Shown: one piece after another, positions 8,898-18,138 of the stretch | How positions within the stretch are numbered: the first letter of the stretch is position 1 | Layout of the letters: each line of letters begins with the position of its first letter | DNA from: JBGSKY01 sp041740995 | Lineage (GTDB): Bacteria > Planctomycetota > Planctomycetia > Pirellulales > Pirellulaceae | Direction of reading: 5' to 3' | Length of the DNA stretch: 45,165 nt | Assembly: GCA_041740995.1 (NCBI GenBank) | Contig: JBGSKY010000025.1 | Coordinates: forward strand, 1 to 45,165 | Program-made: the position numbers and the translations under genes | Notes under the pieces: generated by a model | What the model saw: only the letters and a program-made list of their open reading frames with translations | Told to the model about the DNA's origin: nothing | The model's database searches: none

Positions 8898-9982
8898 GCG
8901 AGCACCTCCATTCTTTGTGATTCGCGGTTTCGGCTTGTAGCCTCGCAGATTCCCGAGGCAATTTGCGAAAGTGGTTGAACTGATGTTGCTAACCCCGCTC
9001 GCTTGACAGTACCTGGCATTCCCCAGACTACAGACGTAGCTTCGTCTTGTATCAATATTTGGCCGCCCGCGGCCTGAATTGGCTCGCATCCACGTGCCCC
9101 ATCTTGGCCCATCCCTGTTAAGACAACAGCAAGTAAATTTCCGCCATAGATCGACACGGCCGACCTAAACATCACATCGACCGCAGGACGACACGAATTC
9201 TCGGGCGTTCCTTGATCGAGATGTATTCGAACGTCGTTTCCAACACGCTTGAGATTGAGGTGGAAGTCACCGGGGGCAATCCATACGCCACCGGCGTGAA
9301 TCGTGTCACCATGTGCCGCCTCGGAAACAGTCAACGCTGAAAGTTGATTTAGTCTTTCTGCTAAGTGTCTTGTAAAAATCGGAGGCATATGCTGAACAAC
9401 GAAGATAGGAACGGGAAAGCTTGCAGGTAGTTTCGGAATTATTTCTTGCAGCGCATTGGGACCACCAGTCGAACTTCCGATTACGACCGCATCAATCCTG
9501 TTCTTTTTCTGGTTGGATTTCAGGGAAGTGCCGACGATGCGATTGCCGATTGGGATCGTCGGAGCAGGCGTTGACGACGGACAAAGCGCCTTGAGCCGCG
9601 GGATAAGTTCTTCTCGAACTCGCTGCATCGCGACGTTAACGCTTCCAACGTTCGCAGGCTTTGTGACGTAGTCATTTGCACCTTTAGCCAACGCATCGAG
9701 TGTAGCCGTGGCTCCTCGTTCGGTCAGCGTGCTAAACATGACGATCGGCAACTTTGGATATAGCTTTCGGATCTCAATCAGAGTCGCAATGCCGTCCATT
9801 TCCGGCATCTCCATATCCAGCGTGATCACATCGGGATTGACCTGAGGTATCTTTGCAAGGGCGATTCTTCCATGCGCAGCGGTCCCAGCAATTTCGATGT
9901 CAGGGTCGGCTGAAAGGGAATCTGAGAGCAAGCGTCGAATAACCGTTGAGTCATCGACGATCAGTACACGAATTTTCTTCAT
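8888..9982 (-). CDS. cheB: Chemotaxis response regulator protein-glutamate methylesterase CheB
   Basis: 364 residues. A receiver domain (1-120) carries the acidic pair D10/D11, phospho-acceptor D56 (VITLDMEMPEMDG) and K108. The C-terminal methylesterase domain (about 160-350) has the catalytic triad S171 (GSSTGG), H198 (VVQHMPP) and D294 (MGQDGARG). It demethylates or deamidates receptor glutamates when phosphorylated by CheA. Its ATG overlaps the stop of the preceding cheY in an ATGA arrangement. Confidence 0.97.
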   Translation of the reverse strand: MKKIRVLIVDDSTVIRRLLSDSLSADPDIEIAGTAAHGRIALAKIPQVNPDVITLDMEMPEMDGIATLIEIRKLYPKLPIVMFSTLTERGATATLDALAKGANDYVTKPANVGSVNVAMQRVREELIPRLKALCPSSTPAPTIPIGNRIVGTSLKSNQKKNRIDAVVIGSSTGGPNALQEIIPKLPASFPVPIFVVQHMPPIFTRHLAERLNQLSALTVSEAAHGDTIHAGGVWIAPGDFHLNLKRVGNDVRIHLDQGTPENSCRPAVDVMFRSAVSIYGGNLLAVVLTGMGQDGARGCEPIQAAGGQILIQDEATSVVWGMPGTVKRAGLATSVQPLSQIASGICEATSRNRESQRMEVLACR

Positions 9983-10356
9983 TTAACTAAGCTCCCAACG
10001 CCAAGTATCTGCAACTTGTCCGCTATGGTTTCCTGATCAAACGGCTTCATCACATACTCATTTGCACCAGCGATGAACGCTTGAGCCATTCGCTCCATTT
10101 CTGTTTCCGTCGTCACCATCATGATGGGAAGATCGGAGTACTCAGGCTGGGCGCGAACTGCTCGAATAAAGTCGATACCGTTCATCTCCGGCATATTCCA
10201 GTCGACCAGTACGACATCTGGATGGCCGATTTCTTTCAATCGTTCCAAGGCTTCCAATCCATGAGCGGCCTCGTAGACTTCAAAGCCAAGATTACGCATT
10301 ATGCCTCCGACGATTCGACGGATGGCGCGGGAGTCATCAACAACTAGTGCTATCAT
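9979..10356 (-). CDS. cheY: CheY response regulator (operon copy)
   Basis: 125 residues, a single receiver domain without an output domain. Acidic residues D7/D8, phospho-acceptor D52 (LVDWNMPEMNG), T84/T85 and K106 (MKPFDQ) are all in place. It should take phosphate from CheA and bind a motor or pilus target that is not encoded here. It lies between the chemoreceptor and cheB genes and overlaps cheB by 4 nt. It is closely similar to the second CheY at 16899: both carry DWNMP and KPFDQET. Confidence 0.95.
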   Translation of the reverse strand: MIALVVDDSRAIRRIVGGIMRNLGFEVYEAAHGLEALERLKEIGHPDVVLVDWNMPEMNGIDFIRAVRAQPEYSDLPIMMVTTETEMERMAQAFIAGANEYVMKPFDQETIADKLQILGVGSLVK

Positions 10357-10484
10357 GAGAATCTTCGATTGAAAGAATGGAGTTTAAGTTAAAGTTTAAT
10401 AAGTCAGTTGACCCTCACGCAGCCAACACAATCGTCCTGATCGTGGTGGCTTTGCGTGAAGACAAACGCCATGATTCCATCGTC

Positions 10485-13214
10485 TTAGACGGACTGGTAG
10501 TTACCGATCGAACCGGTCGTCACGACTGGAGCGCCAATCCGACCGTTGTGCGAATGTTCGCCCGCATCATTTCCACGACTCTTGAATCGAGAAACCAACT
10601 CTTGAAGTTCGGCAGCCATCCGGCTCATCTCTGCAGCAGCTTGTTGGCAGTTCGAAGCACCTTGCGTTGTGCTTTCCGCAGCAGAGGCGACCGAGGTTAT
10701 GTTCTGCGCAATCTCGTTTGATCCACGAGCGGCTTCCGCAACATTCCGCCCCATTTCGTTGGCAGTCGCCGTTTGCTCTTCGACGGCACTGGCAATCGTA
10801 CTGGAGATATCATTGATCTGATTGATCACTTCGCTAATCTCCCGAATGGCTTTTACGGCACCATTGGTGTCATTTTGAATCGCGTCAATCTTTTGGCTGA
10901 TGTCTTCAGTCGCTTTCGCTGTTTCTTTCGCGAGTTCCTTCACTTCATTTGCGACAACCGCAAATCCCTTACCGGCTTCACCGGCTCGAGCGGCCTCGAT
11001 AGTTGCATTCAAAGCGAGCAGGTTCGTCTGTTCGGCGATCGATGTAATAACCTTCACGACTTTGCCAATTTCAATGCTGCTGTCGCCAAGTTTTGCAATA
11101 GTGCCATTGGTCATGTTAGCAACGGATACTGCTTGTTTTGAAACTTGTGCTGCGTCCGATGCATTCTTCGCAATTTCACGGATAGCGGCGTTCATTTCTT
11201 CGACGCCGGTCGAAACCGTTCGTACGTTTGTACTTACCTGCTCTGAGGCTGCCGAAACAACATTGGCCTGTGACGAAGTCTCTTCTGCATTGCCGCTCAT
11301 TTGCATGCTTACTGCCGACAGTTCTTCCGATGCACCAGCCAATGCAGTTGCATTTTCACCGATAGTGTTCATCGCATCGCGAAGTTCTTCGGCTTGTTTA
11401 CGTTCCCGCTTCGCATTTTCGATGGTCGCAAATTCTGCAGCCTTCGTACTCGTAACGTCGTTCACGATTTTCACGACCTTGACTACGCGACCCATTTCGT
11501 CTTTGACGGGCGCATAGACACCTTGCAACCAAACTTCGTTTCCGTCCTTGCGAATACGCTTGAATGTATTTGCAACGATCTTTCCATCTTTCAGGTTGGT
11601 CCAGAACTCAGCGTAGGCGTTGGAATTTGCTTCGGATTGTTCGACGAATCTTCGATGATGCTTGCCGACGACTTCATTCAACTGATATCCCATCACGCTG
11701 AGGAAATTTGTATTCGCGGTTATGACAGTTCCGCTGGTATCAAATTCGATGTATGCATAGGCTTCATCGATCGCACTCAAAAGCCCCGTCGCATTTTGCC
11801 GTTCGAGTTCAGCGGCTGTAATATCGTATCGCACCCCGATGTACTTCCTTGGTTTGCCGTTTTCGCCCATCACCGGAGCGATGCATGCATCGACATAGTA
11901 TGGTGTGCCGTCTTTGGCCAAGTTCTTGATCTTGCCGCGGAATATCTTTCCACGTCCAATAGTTGACCAAAGTTCCTTAAACACGTCTTTTGACATGTCA
12001 GGATGGCGTGTGGTGTTGTGCGGTTTACCAATCAACTCGTCGCGGCTGTACTTAGAGACTTCAATGAATTTCTCATTGATCGAAAGGATGTCACCCTTTA
12101 AGTCCGATTCAGAAACGATGCTGGTCAGATTGATTATCTCTTCGCGGACCTTCAATTCGTCAGATCGTTCCATCATTTCGTGTTTCGCGGTGCACTCATG
12201 CTTAATGGCCAACACCTTGAATGGCTTACCATTTGCGTCCAAGACCGGGTTGTAGCAACCCGAAAACCAAATTTCTTTACCTGACTTGGTGATGCGTTTG
12301 CAATCTTCGCAACTGAAAATCCCTTGTTTCAAGCCTTTCCACAATTCCTTTTCGGCGTCAGCTGCCTTACGTGTAGACTCGAGGAGCATCGTATGGTTCT
12401 TTCCACGAAGTTCATCGATCGAGTAGCCAATGATGTCGACGAACTGATCATTTGCAGTGAGAAAGTTTCCGTCGAGATCGAACTCGACCATGCAGACGGA
12501 CCTGCTGACCGCTTGAAGCGCATAAGCGTATTCGCTGTTCTTTTGCACTTGTTTGGAAATGTCCTTCCGCAACCAGATCGTAAACCCGACGATCGATGAC
12601 AGTAGGAAGCCCCCGAGAATCTTCAACAAGAAGGTCCTTGAATTCGTGGTCTCAGTCGCCAACTTTTGGTCGAGTGCCTCAATTTCTTTGTTTCTCGTAA
12701 CTACCTCTTTGATGGCAGCGAAGTGATCGTTGAAGTGCCCATCTAGGTCGTTCAGGACTATTCTTTCTACCGCTTGATGGTCTTGCCTTTTAGCAGCCGG
12801 GATCAACTCCTTATTGACGACACCAAAAAAATCGTTAGCTGCCTTTTGCGATCGAGATAGAAAATCCCTCTGGAGTAATGGATCCACGATTGAGCCCGTC
12901 CAATTTTTCAGCGATGCATCGTATTCGGCCTGAAGACGGGCGAAATCAGCTTCAATGGGCCCTATTTCATCCACCGATGTAATATCTCGAAGCTTTCGCG
13001 AAAGCAAAGACGATTCGATGATAAATGCCGGGGGGGGGAGAATGTCTGCCATCAAGTTCTTGTCCGCGATGATTTGGTTGTAGTGCGGGCCGTCGATCTT
13101 GACAGCATGTAACGTCGAAAACGTGACAGCGCCGAATAAAATAAATCCAATCGTAAACACGCCGGCAAGCGCAAGCAATTTGGCGTTTATTGAGAGATTG
13201 CGTAACATTTTCAT
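10485..13214 (-). CDS. Methyl-accepting chemotaxis protein with four-helix sensor and three PAS domains
   Basis: 909 residues. TM1 (about 12-36) and TM2 (194-214) flank a helical periplasmic sensor. Three tandem PAS domains follow (about 225-345, 350-470 and 475-595), and then the signalling domain with the receptor hairpin tip (EQTNLLALNATIEAARAGEA). The second PAS carries TRHPDM followed by an LWSTIGRGKIFRGKIKN pattern, resembling the FAD-binding PAS of the aerotaxis receptor Aer; redox or oxygen sensing is therefore plausible but inferred. No HAMP domain is evident. The C-terminus lacks the NWETF-type pentapeptide used to tether CheR. A run of nine C in the coding strand sits just after TM1 (codons 59-62). 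Confidence 0.95.
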   Translation of the reverse strand: MKMLRNLSINAKLLALAGVFTIGFILFGAVTFSTLHAVKIDGPHYNQIIADKNLMADILPPPAFIIESSLLSRKLRDITSVDEIGPIEADFARLQAEYDASLKNWTGSIVDPLLQRDFLSRSQKAANDFFGVVNKELIPAAKRQDHQAVERIVLNDLDGHFNDHFAAIKEVVTRNKEIEALDQKLATETTNSRTFLLKILGGFLLSSIVGFTIWLRKDISKQVQKNSEYAYALQAVSRSVCMVEFDLDGNFLTANDQFVDIIGYSIDELRGKNHTMLLESTRKAADAEKELWKGLKQGIFSCEDCKRITKSGKEIWFSGCYNPVLDANGKPFKVLAIKHECTAKHEMMERSDELKVREEIINLTSIVSESDLKGDILSINEKFIEVSKYSRDELIGKPHNTTRHPDMSKDVFKELWSTIGRGKIFRGKIKNLAKDGTPYYVDACIAPVMGENGKPRKYIGVRYDITAAELERQNATGLLSAIDEAYAYIEFDTSGTVITANTNFLSVMGYQLNEVVGKHHRRFVEQSEANSNAYAEFWTNLKDGKIVANTFKRIRKDGNEVWLQGVYAPVKDEMGRVVKVVKIVNDVTSTKAAEFATIENAKRERKQAEELRDAMNTIGENATALAGASEELSAVSMQMSGNAEETSSQANVVSAASEQVSTNVRTVSTGVEEMNAAIREIAKNASDAAQVSKQAVSVANMTNGTIAKLGDSSIEIGKVVKVITSIAEQTNLLALNATIEAARAGEAGKGFAVVANEVKELAKETAKATEDISQKIDAIQNDTNGAVKAIREISEVINQINDISSTIASAVEEQTATANEMGRNVAEAARGSNEIAQNITSVASAAESTTQGASNCQQAAAEMSRMAAELQELVSRFKSRGNDAGEHSHNGRIGAPVVTTGSIGNYQSV
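13030..13038. repeat. G9/C9 homopolymer tract inside the chemoreceptor gene
   Basis: Nine consecutive G on the plus strand (C9 in the coding strand) encode LPPP of the chemoreceptor about 60 codons from its start. A one-base slip would truncate the receptor. Confidence 0.95.
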
Positions 13215-13279
13215 CTGCTGTCCTCGGGGTTTTTCAAACGATACTGAAGCGGAAAGGAAGGTAATAAGGTTGTTTTGGA

Positions 13280-13720
13280 TTAGCTGATACTGACTTCACG
13301 AACCACGTCAGTTGTGTTCAGCACTAACAGTAATCGTTTATCAAGTTTGTAAGTGCCTTCTACAAATGCGCGGATTGGACCATTCAAGGTATCGGGCAAT
13401 TGTTCGTAGGTCTCTGAATTAACGTCGATCACGTCTCCGATGCGATCGACCAGTAAACTGACCGCGCCGTCTTCCGAGCGAATCACAACATTCATTGGTT
13501 GTTTATCCTCCGGTCGATCTGGATAACCGAGACGCGTTCTCATATCTAAAGCCGTGACGATCTGACCACGTAGGTTGATAAGGCCAAAAACCGATGGCGG
13601 AGTGAGCGGAACTTCCGTCATTTCTTGATAGCGAATCACCTCTTGCACTTTGTGCGCGTCCACGCCAAACATTTGGTCATCCAAATAGAATGTGCACAGT
13701 TGTCGTGTTGTTTCGATCAT
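13280..13720 (-). CDS. cheW: Chemotaxis adaptor CheW
   Basis: 146 residues, one CheW (SH3-like double barrel) domain: CTFYLDDQMFGVDAHKVQEV at the start, then GLINLRGQIVTALDMRTRLG, the conserved CheW core, and VDRIGDVIDV. It couples CheA to the chemoreceptor in the signalling array. It lies between cheA (45 nt upstream) and the MCP gene (65 nt downstream) in the same operon. Confidence 0.96.
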   Translation of the reverse strand: MIETTRQLCTFYLDDQMFGVDAHKVQEVIRYQEMTEVPLTPPSVFGLINLRGQIVTALDMRTRLGYPDRPEDKQPMNVVIRSEDGAVSLLVDRIGDVIDVNSETYEQLPDTLNGPIRAFVEGTYKLDKRLLLVLNTTDVVREVSIS

Positions 13721-13765
13721 GGTAGATATCTGTTAGTTGTTTTGGCTGTAAAGGCAAGGGTTCTT

Positions 13766-16540
13766 CTAGAACTGGTTCATGATCGCTGGCAAATCGATCA
13801 AATCGGTTACTCGGCCTTGAATCACCGCTGACGTCGATCGACCGTTAGATTGATTGTCTGTTCGAATGTCGATCGATTGTTTTACGATGTCGATGATTCG
13901 ATCGACGACAATTCCGACAGTACGATCAGTGTTGCTGTAAACGATGACGTCAAGAAGCGGATCTTCTGAGCTTCTTGAGCTCGGTATACCCATGATGTCA
14001 TTAAGTCGAATTAAAGAGATTATCTCGCCTCGGTATTGAACAACCTCTCGGCCGTCAGCGATTTCGATCGTTTGCGATTCTATCTTTTCGAGTCGTGTGA
14101 CCTGCGCCAATTGAACTGCAACGCGATTGCTCGCTCCTATCCCCGCAACTAATAGCGTCTGATGATCTTGATTGGTCAGTTGGGAATGTTCGTGGTGATC
14201 TTGTTTCCCGGACTTACTAACATCAGAAATCACATTTGCCGACTGAGCCAAACCCATTACATCCAAGATAAGTGCAACTTGACCGTCGCCCATGATGGTC
14301 GTTCCTGAATAGACTGGAATGTTTTTTAGTTGACTGCTTAGCGGTTTCACAACGATTTCTTCCGTGTCGTTGATTCGATCCACGATTAAACCAAACTGTC
14401 GATCGTCGGCGCGGAGAACCACGATGTTGAGAGCTTCTACTTGGGTTTCCTTCATAAGTTTCAGTTGGTCTCGCAAATAGACCAACGGAAGCAAGCGGCC
14501 GCGTAAACGATAGACCGGGGCTGACTGAATCCATTCGATATTGCGTTCGAATTCATCGCCATCCAAACGCAATAGTTCGAGCAAATTGACCTGCGGAATG
14601 GCGTAGCGATAATTGTCACACGCTACGATCAATGCAGGAATAATTGCTAACGTCAATGGGATCTTGATCTTGATCGTAGTGCCATGACCTTGTTTGCTTT
14701 GCAAATCAACGGTGCCGCCGATTTTTTCGATGTTCGTTTTAACCACGTCCATTCCGACACCACGACCAGAGACGTTGGAAACTTTCTCAGCAGTCGAAAA
14801 GCCTGGCAGGAAAATCAAATTGCCGACGTCTCGGTCCGCCATCTTGGAGACCTGATCCTGTGTCATCAAACCGCGTTCCACGGCCTTGGCCTTGATTCGA
14901 TCTACGTTCAGTCCAGCGCCATCATCGCAAATTTCGATGTTCACTTGCCCACCTTCATGATAGGCACGCAACGTCAAGCAACCCTCTGCAAGCTTCCCAT
15001 TCGCTAGGCGTACTTCAGCTCGTTCGATACCATGATCGACAGTGTTTCTAACGAGGTGGGTCAGTGGGTCCTTGATCGCTTCGATAATCGTTTTATCGAG
15101 CTCAGTTTCCTTACCTTCCATTTCGATACGAACTTGTTTCTCACAAATCGCAGCCAGGTCACGAACCAATCGCGGGAATTTTGCCCATACATTTCCGATC
15201 GGTTGCATCCGAGTCTTCATGACCCCTTCTTGCAGTTCGGTAGTAATGAGATTTAGGCGTTGACTGGTGGCATGCAATTCCGAATCGGATCTGCCTCCGG
15301 AGTATTGCAGGATTTGGTTGCGAGCCAACACCAACTCCCCCACGCAAGTCATCAGTTTATCTAGCAATGCAACGTCTACGCGAATGGTGCTGTCTGCGGC
15401 ATTTTGATCGTTCGTCGCGGCCTTGGCAGACGCGGATTCCAACACGGATGACGCCGAGGGAACAGTGGCTTCCGAAAGCGATTTGATTTGAGGCGGTGCT
15501 GCTTTCTCCGGTGCAGCGTGTGGTGCAACTAAAGGTTTTTGGATCGAAAGATTTGCTTCTGAAACTTTTTCAGTCATTTCCACTAATGGCTTTGCCACTG
15601 TCGATGTAGCTGGCTTGGCCTTAGTCTTTGCAGAAGTCACTTTGGGGCTGCGAGCACGTTTCGGAGCCGCCTTTTTCCGCTTATTCGTACCGCTAGTCTT
15701 GTCGAGTAACAGAGACGCCGAATGTTGTATCAAATCGCTCTGGTCGCTCGAATGTTCACATCCGGTCTGTTCGATTGAATTCAAATGACAGCGAACCGCG
15801 TCAATCATGGTAAAGAGTGCATTTCCGATTTCGTCATCCATTGCGAGCTCGCCATCTCGAATACATCCCAACAGGTTTTCCGCGCTGTGAGTAATTTTTT
15901 CGAGCTTGTTGAAGCCAAGAAAGCCGCTAGTCCCTTTGATTGTGTGGATGTTGCGAAACGCGCTGTTGATTGTTTCCGCCGCATCATTTTGTTTTTCTAG
16001 TTGCAGCAGATCTCGTTCGAGTTGTTCGAGGTTGTCATGGCTCTCGACCAGAAATTCGTGCAGCGTTTCTGAGCACAGCCCAGAATCACTAGAATTGAAA
16101 GGAACGGCATTTTGCGATTGAACTGAACTCACTTCGGTGACTTTGATCATTGACTCGCCGCTCAAAATTCGCTCCAGCGCTACGATGTGATCAGTTACGT
16201 CTTCTTCATTTGACGACTCGATGTTGTCGAGCAAGCTCTTAAGTCTGTCGCTTGCACGAAGCAGAGTATTAATGACGACCGATGTGGGACGCAACTCATT
16301 GTTGCGAAGCTTGTTGAGGACTTCTTCTTCACGATGGGCCAGGCTCTGAAGAGTATCCAGTCCCATAAATCCGGCTGCGCCTTTGATCGAATGAACGGCA
16401 CGAAACACGGTATTGACCAGTGAGACGTCCATCGCATCGCCCTGTGATTCCAGCGATAGGAGTTGGTTTTCTACGTCAGAAAGATGTTCTTGCGATTCGA
16501 CTACGAATTCGCGCAGCAACTCAGCGTCGTCAAATGTCAT
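13766..16540 (-). CDS. cheA: Chemotaxis histidine kinase CheA with two HPt and two CheW-like domains
   Basis: 924 residues from the ATG at 16540, preferred over a GTG 12 nt upstream because that GTG lies within the AGGTGGAG ribosome binding site. Two HPt domains carry phosphorylatable H50 (RAVHSIKGAAGF) and H199 (RNIHTIKGTSGF). A Lys/Ala/Pro-rich linker (about 285-380) precedes the dimerisation helices (VGELVLARNQI), the HATPase domain (LVRNTVDHGIE; DDGAGL; GRGVGMDVV) and a CheW domain (about 638-765). A second, divergent CheW-like domain (about 795-924) ends the protein. No receiver domain is present. The duplicated HPt may let it serve both CheY proteins and CheB; this is inference. Confidence 0.96.
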   Translation of the reverse strand: MTFDDAELLREFVVESQEHLSDVENQLLSLESQGDAMDVSLVNTVFRAVHSIKGAAGFMGLDTLQSLAHREEEVLNKLRNNELRPTSVVINTLLRASDRLKSLLDNIESSNEEDVTDHIVALERILSGESMIKVTEVSSVQSQNAVPFNSSDSGLCSETLHEFLVESHDNLEQLERDLLQLEKQNDAAETINSAFRNIHTIKGTSGFLGFNKLEKITHSAENLLGCIRDGELAMDDEIGNALFTMIDAVRCHLNSIEQTGCEHSSDQSDLIQHSASLLLDKTSGTNKRKKAAPKRARSPKVTSAKTKAKPATSTVAKPLVEMTEKVSEANLSIQKPLVAPHAAPEKAAPPQIKSLSEATVPSASSVLESASAKAATNDQNAADSTIRVDVALLDKLMTCVGELVLARNQILQYSGGRSDSELHATSQRLNLITTELQEGVMKTRMQPIGNVWAKFPRLVRDLAAICEKQVRIEMEGKETELDKTIIEAIKDPLTHLVRNTVDHGIERAEVRLANGKLAEGCLTLRAYHEGGQVNIEICDDGAGLNVDRIKAKAVERGLMTQDQVSKMADRDVGNLIFLPGFSTAEKVSNVSGRGVGMDVVKTNIEKIGGTVDLQSKQGHGTTIKIKIPLTLAIIPALIVACDNYRYAIPQVNLLELLRLDGDEFERNIEWIQSAPVYRLRGRLLPLVYLRDQLKLMKETQVEALNIVVLRADDRQFGLIVDRINDTEEIVVKPLSSQLKNIPVYSGTTIMGDGQVALILDVMGLAQSANVISDVSKSGKQDHHEHSQLTNQDHQTLLVAGIGASNRVAVQLAQVTRLEKIESQTIEIADGREVVQYRGEIISLIRLNDIMGIPSSRSSEDPLLDVIVYSNTDRTVGIVVDRIIDIVKQSIDIRTDNQSNGRSTSAVIQGRVTDLIDLPAIMNQF

Positions 16541-16898
16541 CGAATACTCCACCTGAAAGAAAACGTTCCGGCACTCAAGGTCGAGCGGCCGCGGAAATGT
16601 CGCAAGTGGAAAGCATGTTGTTTATCCGCGACGCTGAAATTCCAACGAAGTTCGCCCCGCCTTCTCACTGCAGAAACGTAAGCGACGTTCAGGGAATAGG
16701 CAAGAAAACCGAATTAGATTACTTAGAACAGAAAGCCAGGGAGTAGCGGTGGTAACGATTCTTCGTGGATTCCGATTTAGATTTGCTAAGAAAGATTTGC
16801 AACATGCGCAAATTTGCGAGCTAGCATTTGATAGGCGGTTTCAGATAAAAACGCCATTCATTCACACCCGCACCCAACGACAAATACAGAGACGAAAA
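16541..16898. promoter_or_regulatory. Divergent control region between cheA operon and cheY2-cheX2
   Basis: This 358-nt gap separates divergent chemotaxis transcription units and must hold both promoters. A small dyad ATTTGC/GCAAAT lies near 16795-16814. I could not find a convincing sigma-28 or sigma-70 element. Open frames here are extensions of the cheY2 frame with no start signal. Confidence 0.5.
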
Positions 16899-17273
16899 AT
16901 GAAGGTTTTATTGGTTGATGATTCAGGCATCATGCGGAAAATCATCGCTAGGGCACTGAATGCCTTATGGATTGAGGACATCGTAGAAGCAACCGATGGG
17001 GTCGATGCTCTGGCGAAATTTGGAGATGGGGTCGGCTTCGATTTGCTGCTCACTGATTGGAATATGCCAAATATGAATGGACTTGAACTGGTTACGGCAA
17101 TTCGCGGAGCTGGTCACAAATTGCCAATAATGATGATTACGACGGAAGCGGAAAAAAGCCAAGTTGTTGCGGCCATTCAAGCTGGCGTCAATAACTACCT
17201 TGTCAAACCATTCGATCAGGAAACTCTCATTAGCAAACTAGAGAAAGTTTGCCCCAATTATCAGCGTGCATAG
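16899..17273 (+). CDS. cheY: CheY response regulator (second copy)
   Basis: 124 residues from the ATG at 16899, where receiver homology begins; the longer upstream frame lacks similarity. Receiver residues are complete: D7/D8, D53 (LLTDWNMPNMNG), T81/T82 and K103 (LVKPFDQET). It is divergent from cheA and 57 nt upstream of a cheX-like gene. It probably provides a second output, or a phosphate sink competing with the operon CheY. Confidence 0.93.
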   Translation: MKVLLVDDSGIMRKIIARALNALWIEDIVEATDGVDALAKFGDGVGFDLLLTDWNMPNMNGLELVTAIRGAGHKLPIMMITTEAEKSQVVAAIQAGVNNYLVKPFDQETLISKLEKVCPNYQRA

Positions 17274-17330
17274 GCCAGCCAACGAGTTTCATCGCGAGCA
17301 TCGTCTCCCCGAAAACAGAAAATAAATAAG

Positions 17331-17810
17331 ATGATTCTGTCATTTGATGTAGAACAGTCAGTTCGTTATGCAGTGGACGAGTCGATCCGCGAAGTCTTCT
17401 CGATGATGCTCAATAGATCTATCGAGTGCGGCACCGTCGAAGAGTCTGTGGCGGCTTCGCAAAACTCTGCGATCACAGTACTGCTTGGACTTACTGGCGA
17501 GATTCAAGGCTCGCTGAGTTTAACATTGACCGAAAAAGCAGCGATCGATTGGACGCGAGAACTTATCAACGAAGATATCACTGAGATGGATGAGAACGTC
17601 AGTGATGCGGTCGGTGAATTGGGGAACTTGGTAGTCGGCGGTGCCAAGCGGAGATTGGAAGACTTCGGATTATCAATGTCGCTTCCGACCGTGCTCCGAG
17701 CGGGTAACTCCAGTTTAATTTTTCCGAAGCACTCAAAGCCGTTCGAGATCGTATATTGCTTTAATTGTCAACCACTAACGGTTATTGTGGCAATGAGTCA
17801 AGGCACTTGA
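17331..17810 (+). CDS. cheX: CheX-like chemotaxis phosphatase (second copy)
   Basis: 159 residues of the CheX/CheC class. The catalytic helix VGELGNLVVGGAKRRL carries the conserved Glu and Asn. The N-terminal region (FDVEQSVRYAVDESIREVFSMM) and the C-terminal strands ending LTVIVAMSQ fit CheX. It follows cheY2 and probably dephosphorylates it. It is clearly different in sequence from the CheX at 7500, so this is not a recent duplication. Confidence 0.8.
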   Translation: MILSFDVEQSVRYAVDESIREVFSMMLNRSIECGTVEESVAASQNSAITVLLGLTGEIQGSLSLTLTEKAAIDWTRELINEDITEMDENVSDAVGELGNLVVGGAKRRLEDFGLSMSLPTVLRAGNSSLIFPKHSKPFEIVYCFNCQPLTVIVAMSQGT

Positions 17811-17985
17811 TGTTATCAAGTCACGCCGCCCGCCAAAAGCAAATAGCTCGACTCGTGGCGACGCGGTTTGTAGCCTCAAAACCCTCGCTTGATGCGTTAA
17901 ACTCCGTTCCAGTGCTGGTATGGTATATCGCATACTTACGATCAGTTATCTGGGCTTAGTCTGATCCGCTTTTGTTTTACAATCA

Positions 17986-18138
17986 CTATGGCAGATTTTG
18001 GCATCCAAGCGCTCTACCTCCGCAGTTGTTTAAACGCTCCGGCTTGACATTCTTTCTCTGCTCGCACGAATCGCAGATTGTTTTACACACCAGCCTCGGA
18101 ACTAGCTCTTGTGCTGGAAAGTTTCTGTCCACATCCAT
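17986..18138 (-). pseudogene. Small Cys-rich reading frame, possible gene fragment
   Basis: A 50-codon frame from an ATG at 18138 encodes a zinc-ribbon-like pattern (VCKTICDSCEQRK, then NNCGG and GCQN; six Cys including two CxxxC/CxxC pairs). The frame is open 15 codons further upstream, reading PHWINEVKTFT, which looks like coding sequence. There is no ribosome binding site. It lies antisense within the leader region of the RND operon. It could be the remnant of an older gene or a chance frame; I do not recognise the family. Confidence 0.3.
18064..18073. promoter_or_regulatory. Possible upstream activator site (GCACGAATCG)
   Basis: The ten bases GCACGAATCG recur exactly 167 nt downstream, inside the sigma-54 promoter at 18231-18240. 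Here they are flanked by TCTGC and GCAGA arms. The distance suits an NtrC-type enhancer site. Confidence 0.3.

Noticed and set aside
8898..9089. N-terminal extension of CheR
   Set aside because: Lies entirely inside cheB in another frame; the ATG at 8897 has a perfect GGAGG site and begins the family homology.
16749..16898. 50-codon extension of the second CheY
   Set aside because: No start signal and no similarity; receiver domain begins at the ATG at 16899.
16541..16898. Sigma-28 promoter for chemotaxis genes
   Set aside because: A GCGGATAAAC-like box is present on the minus strand but no TAAA element at the right spacing.
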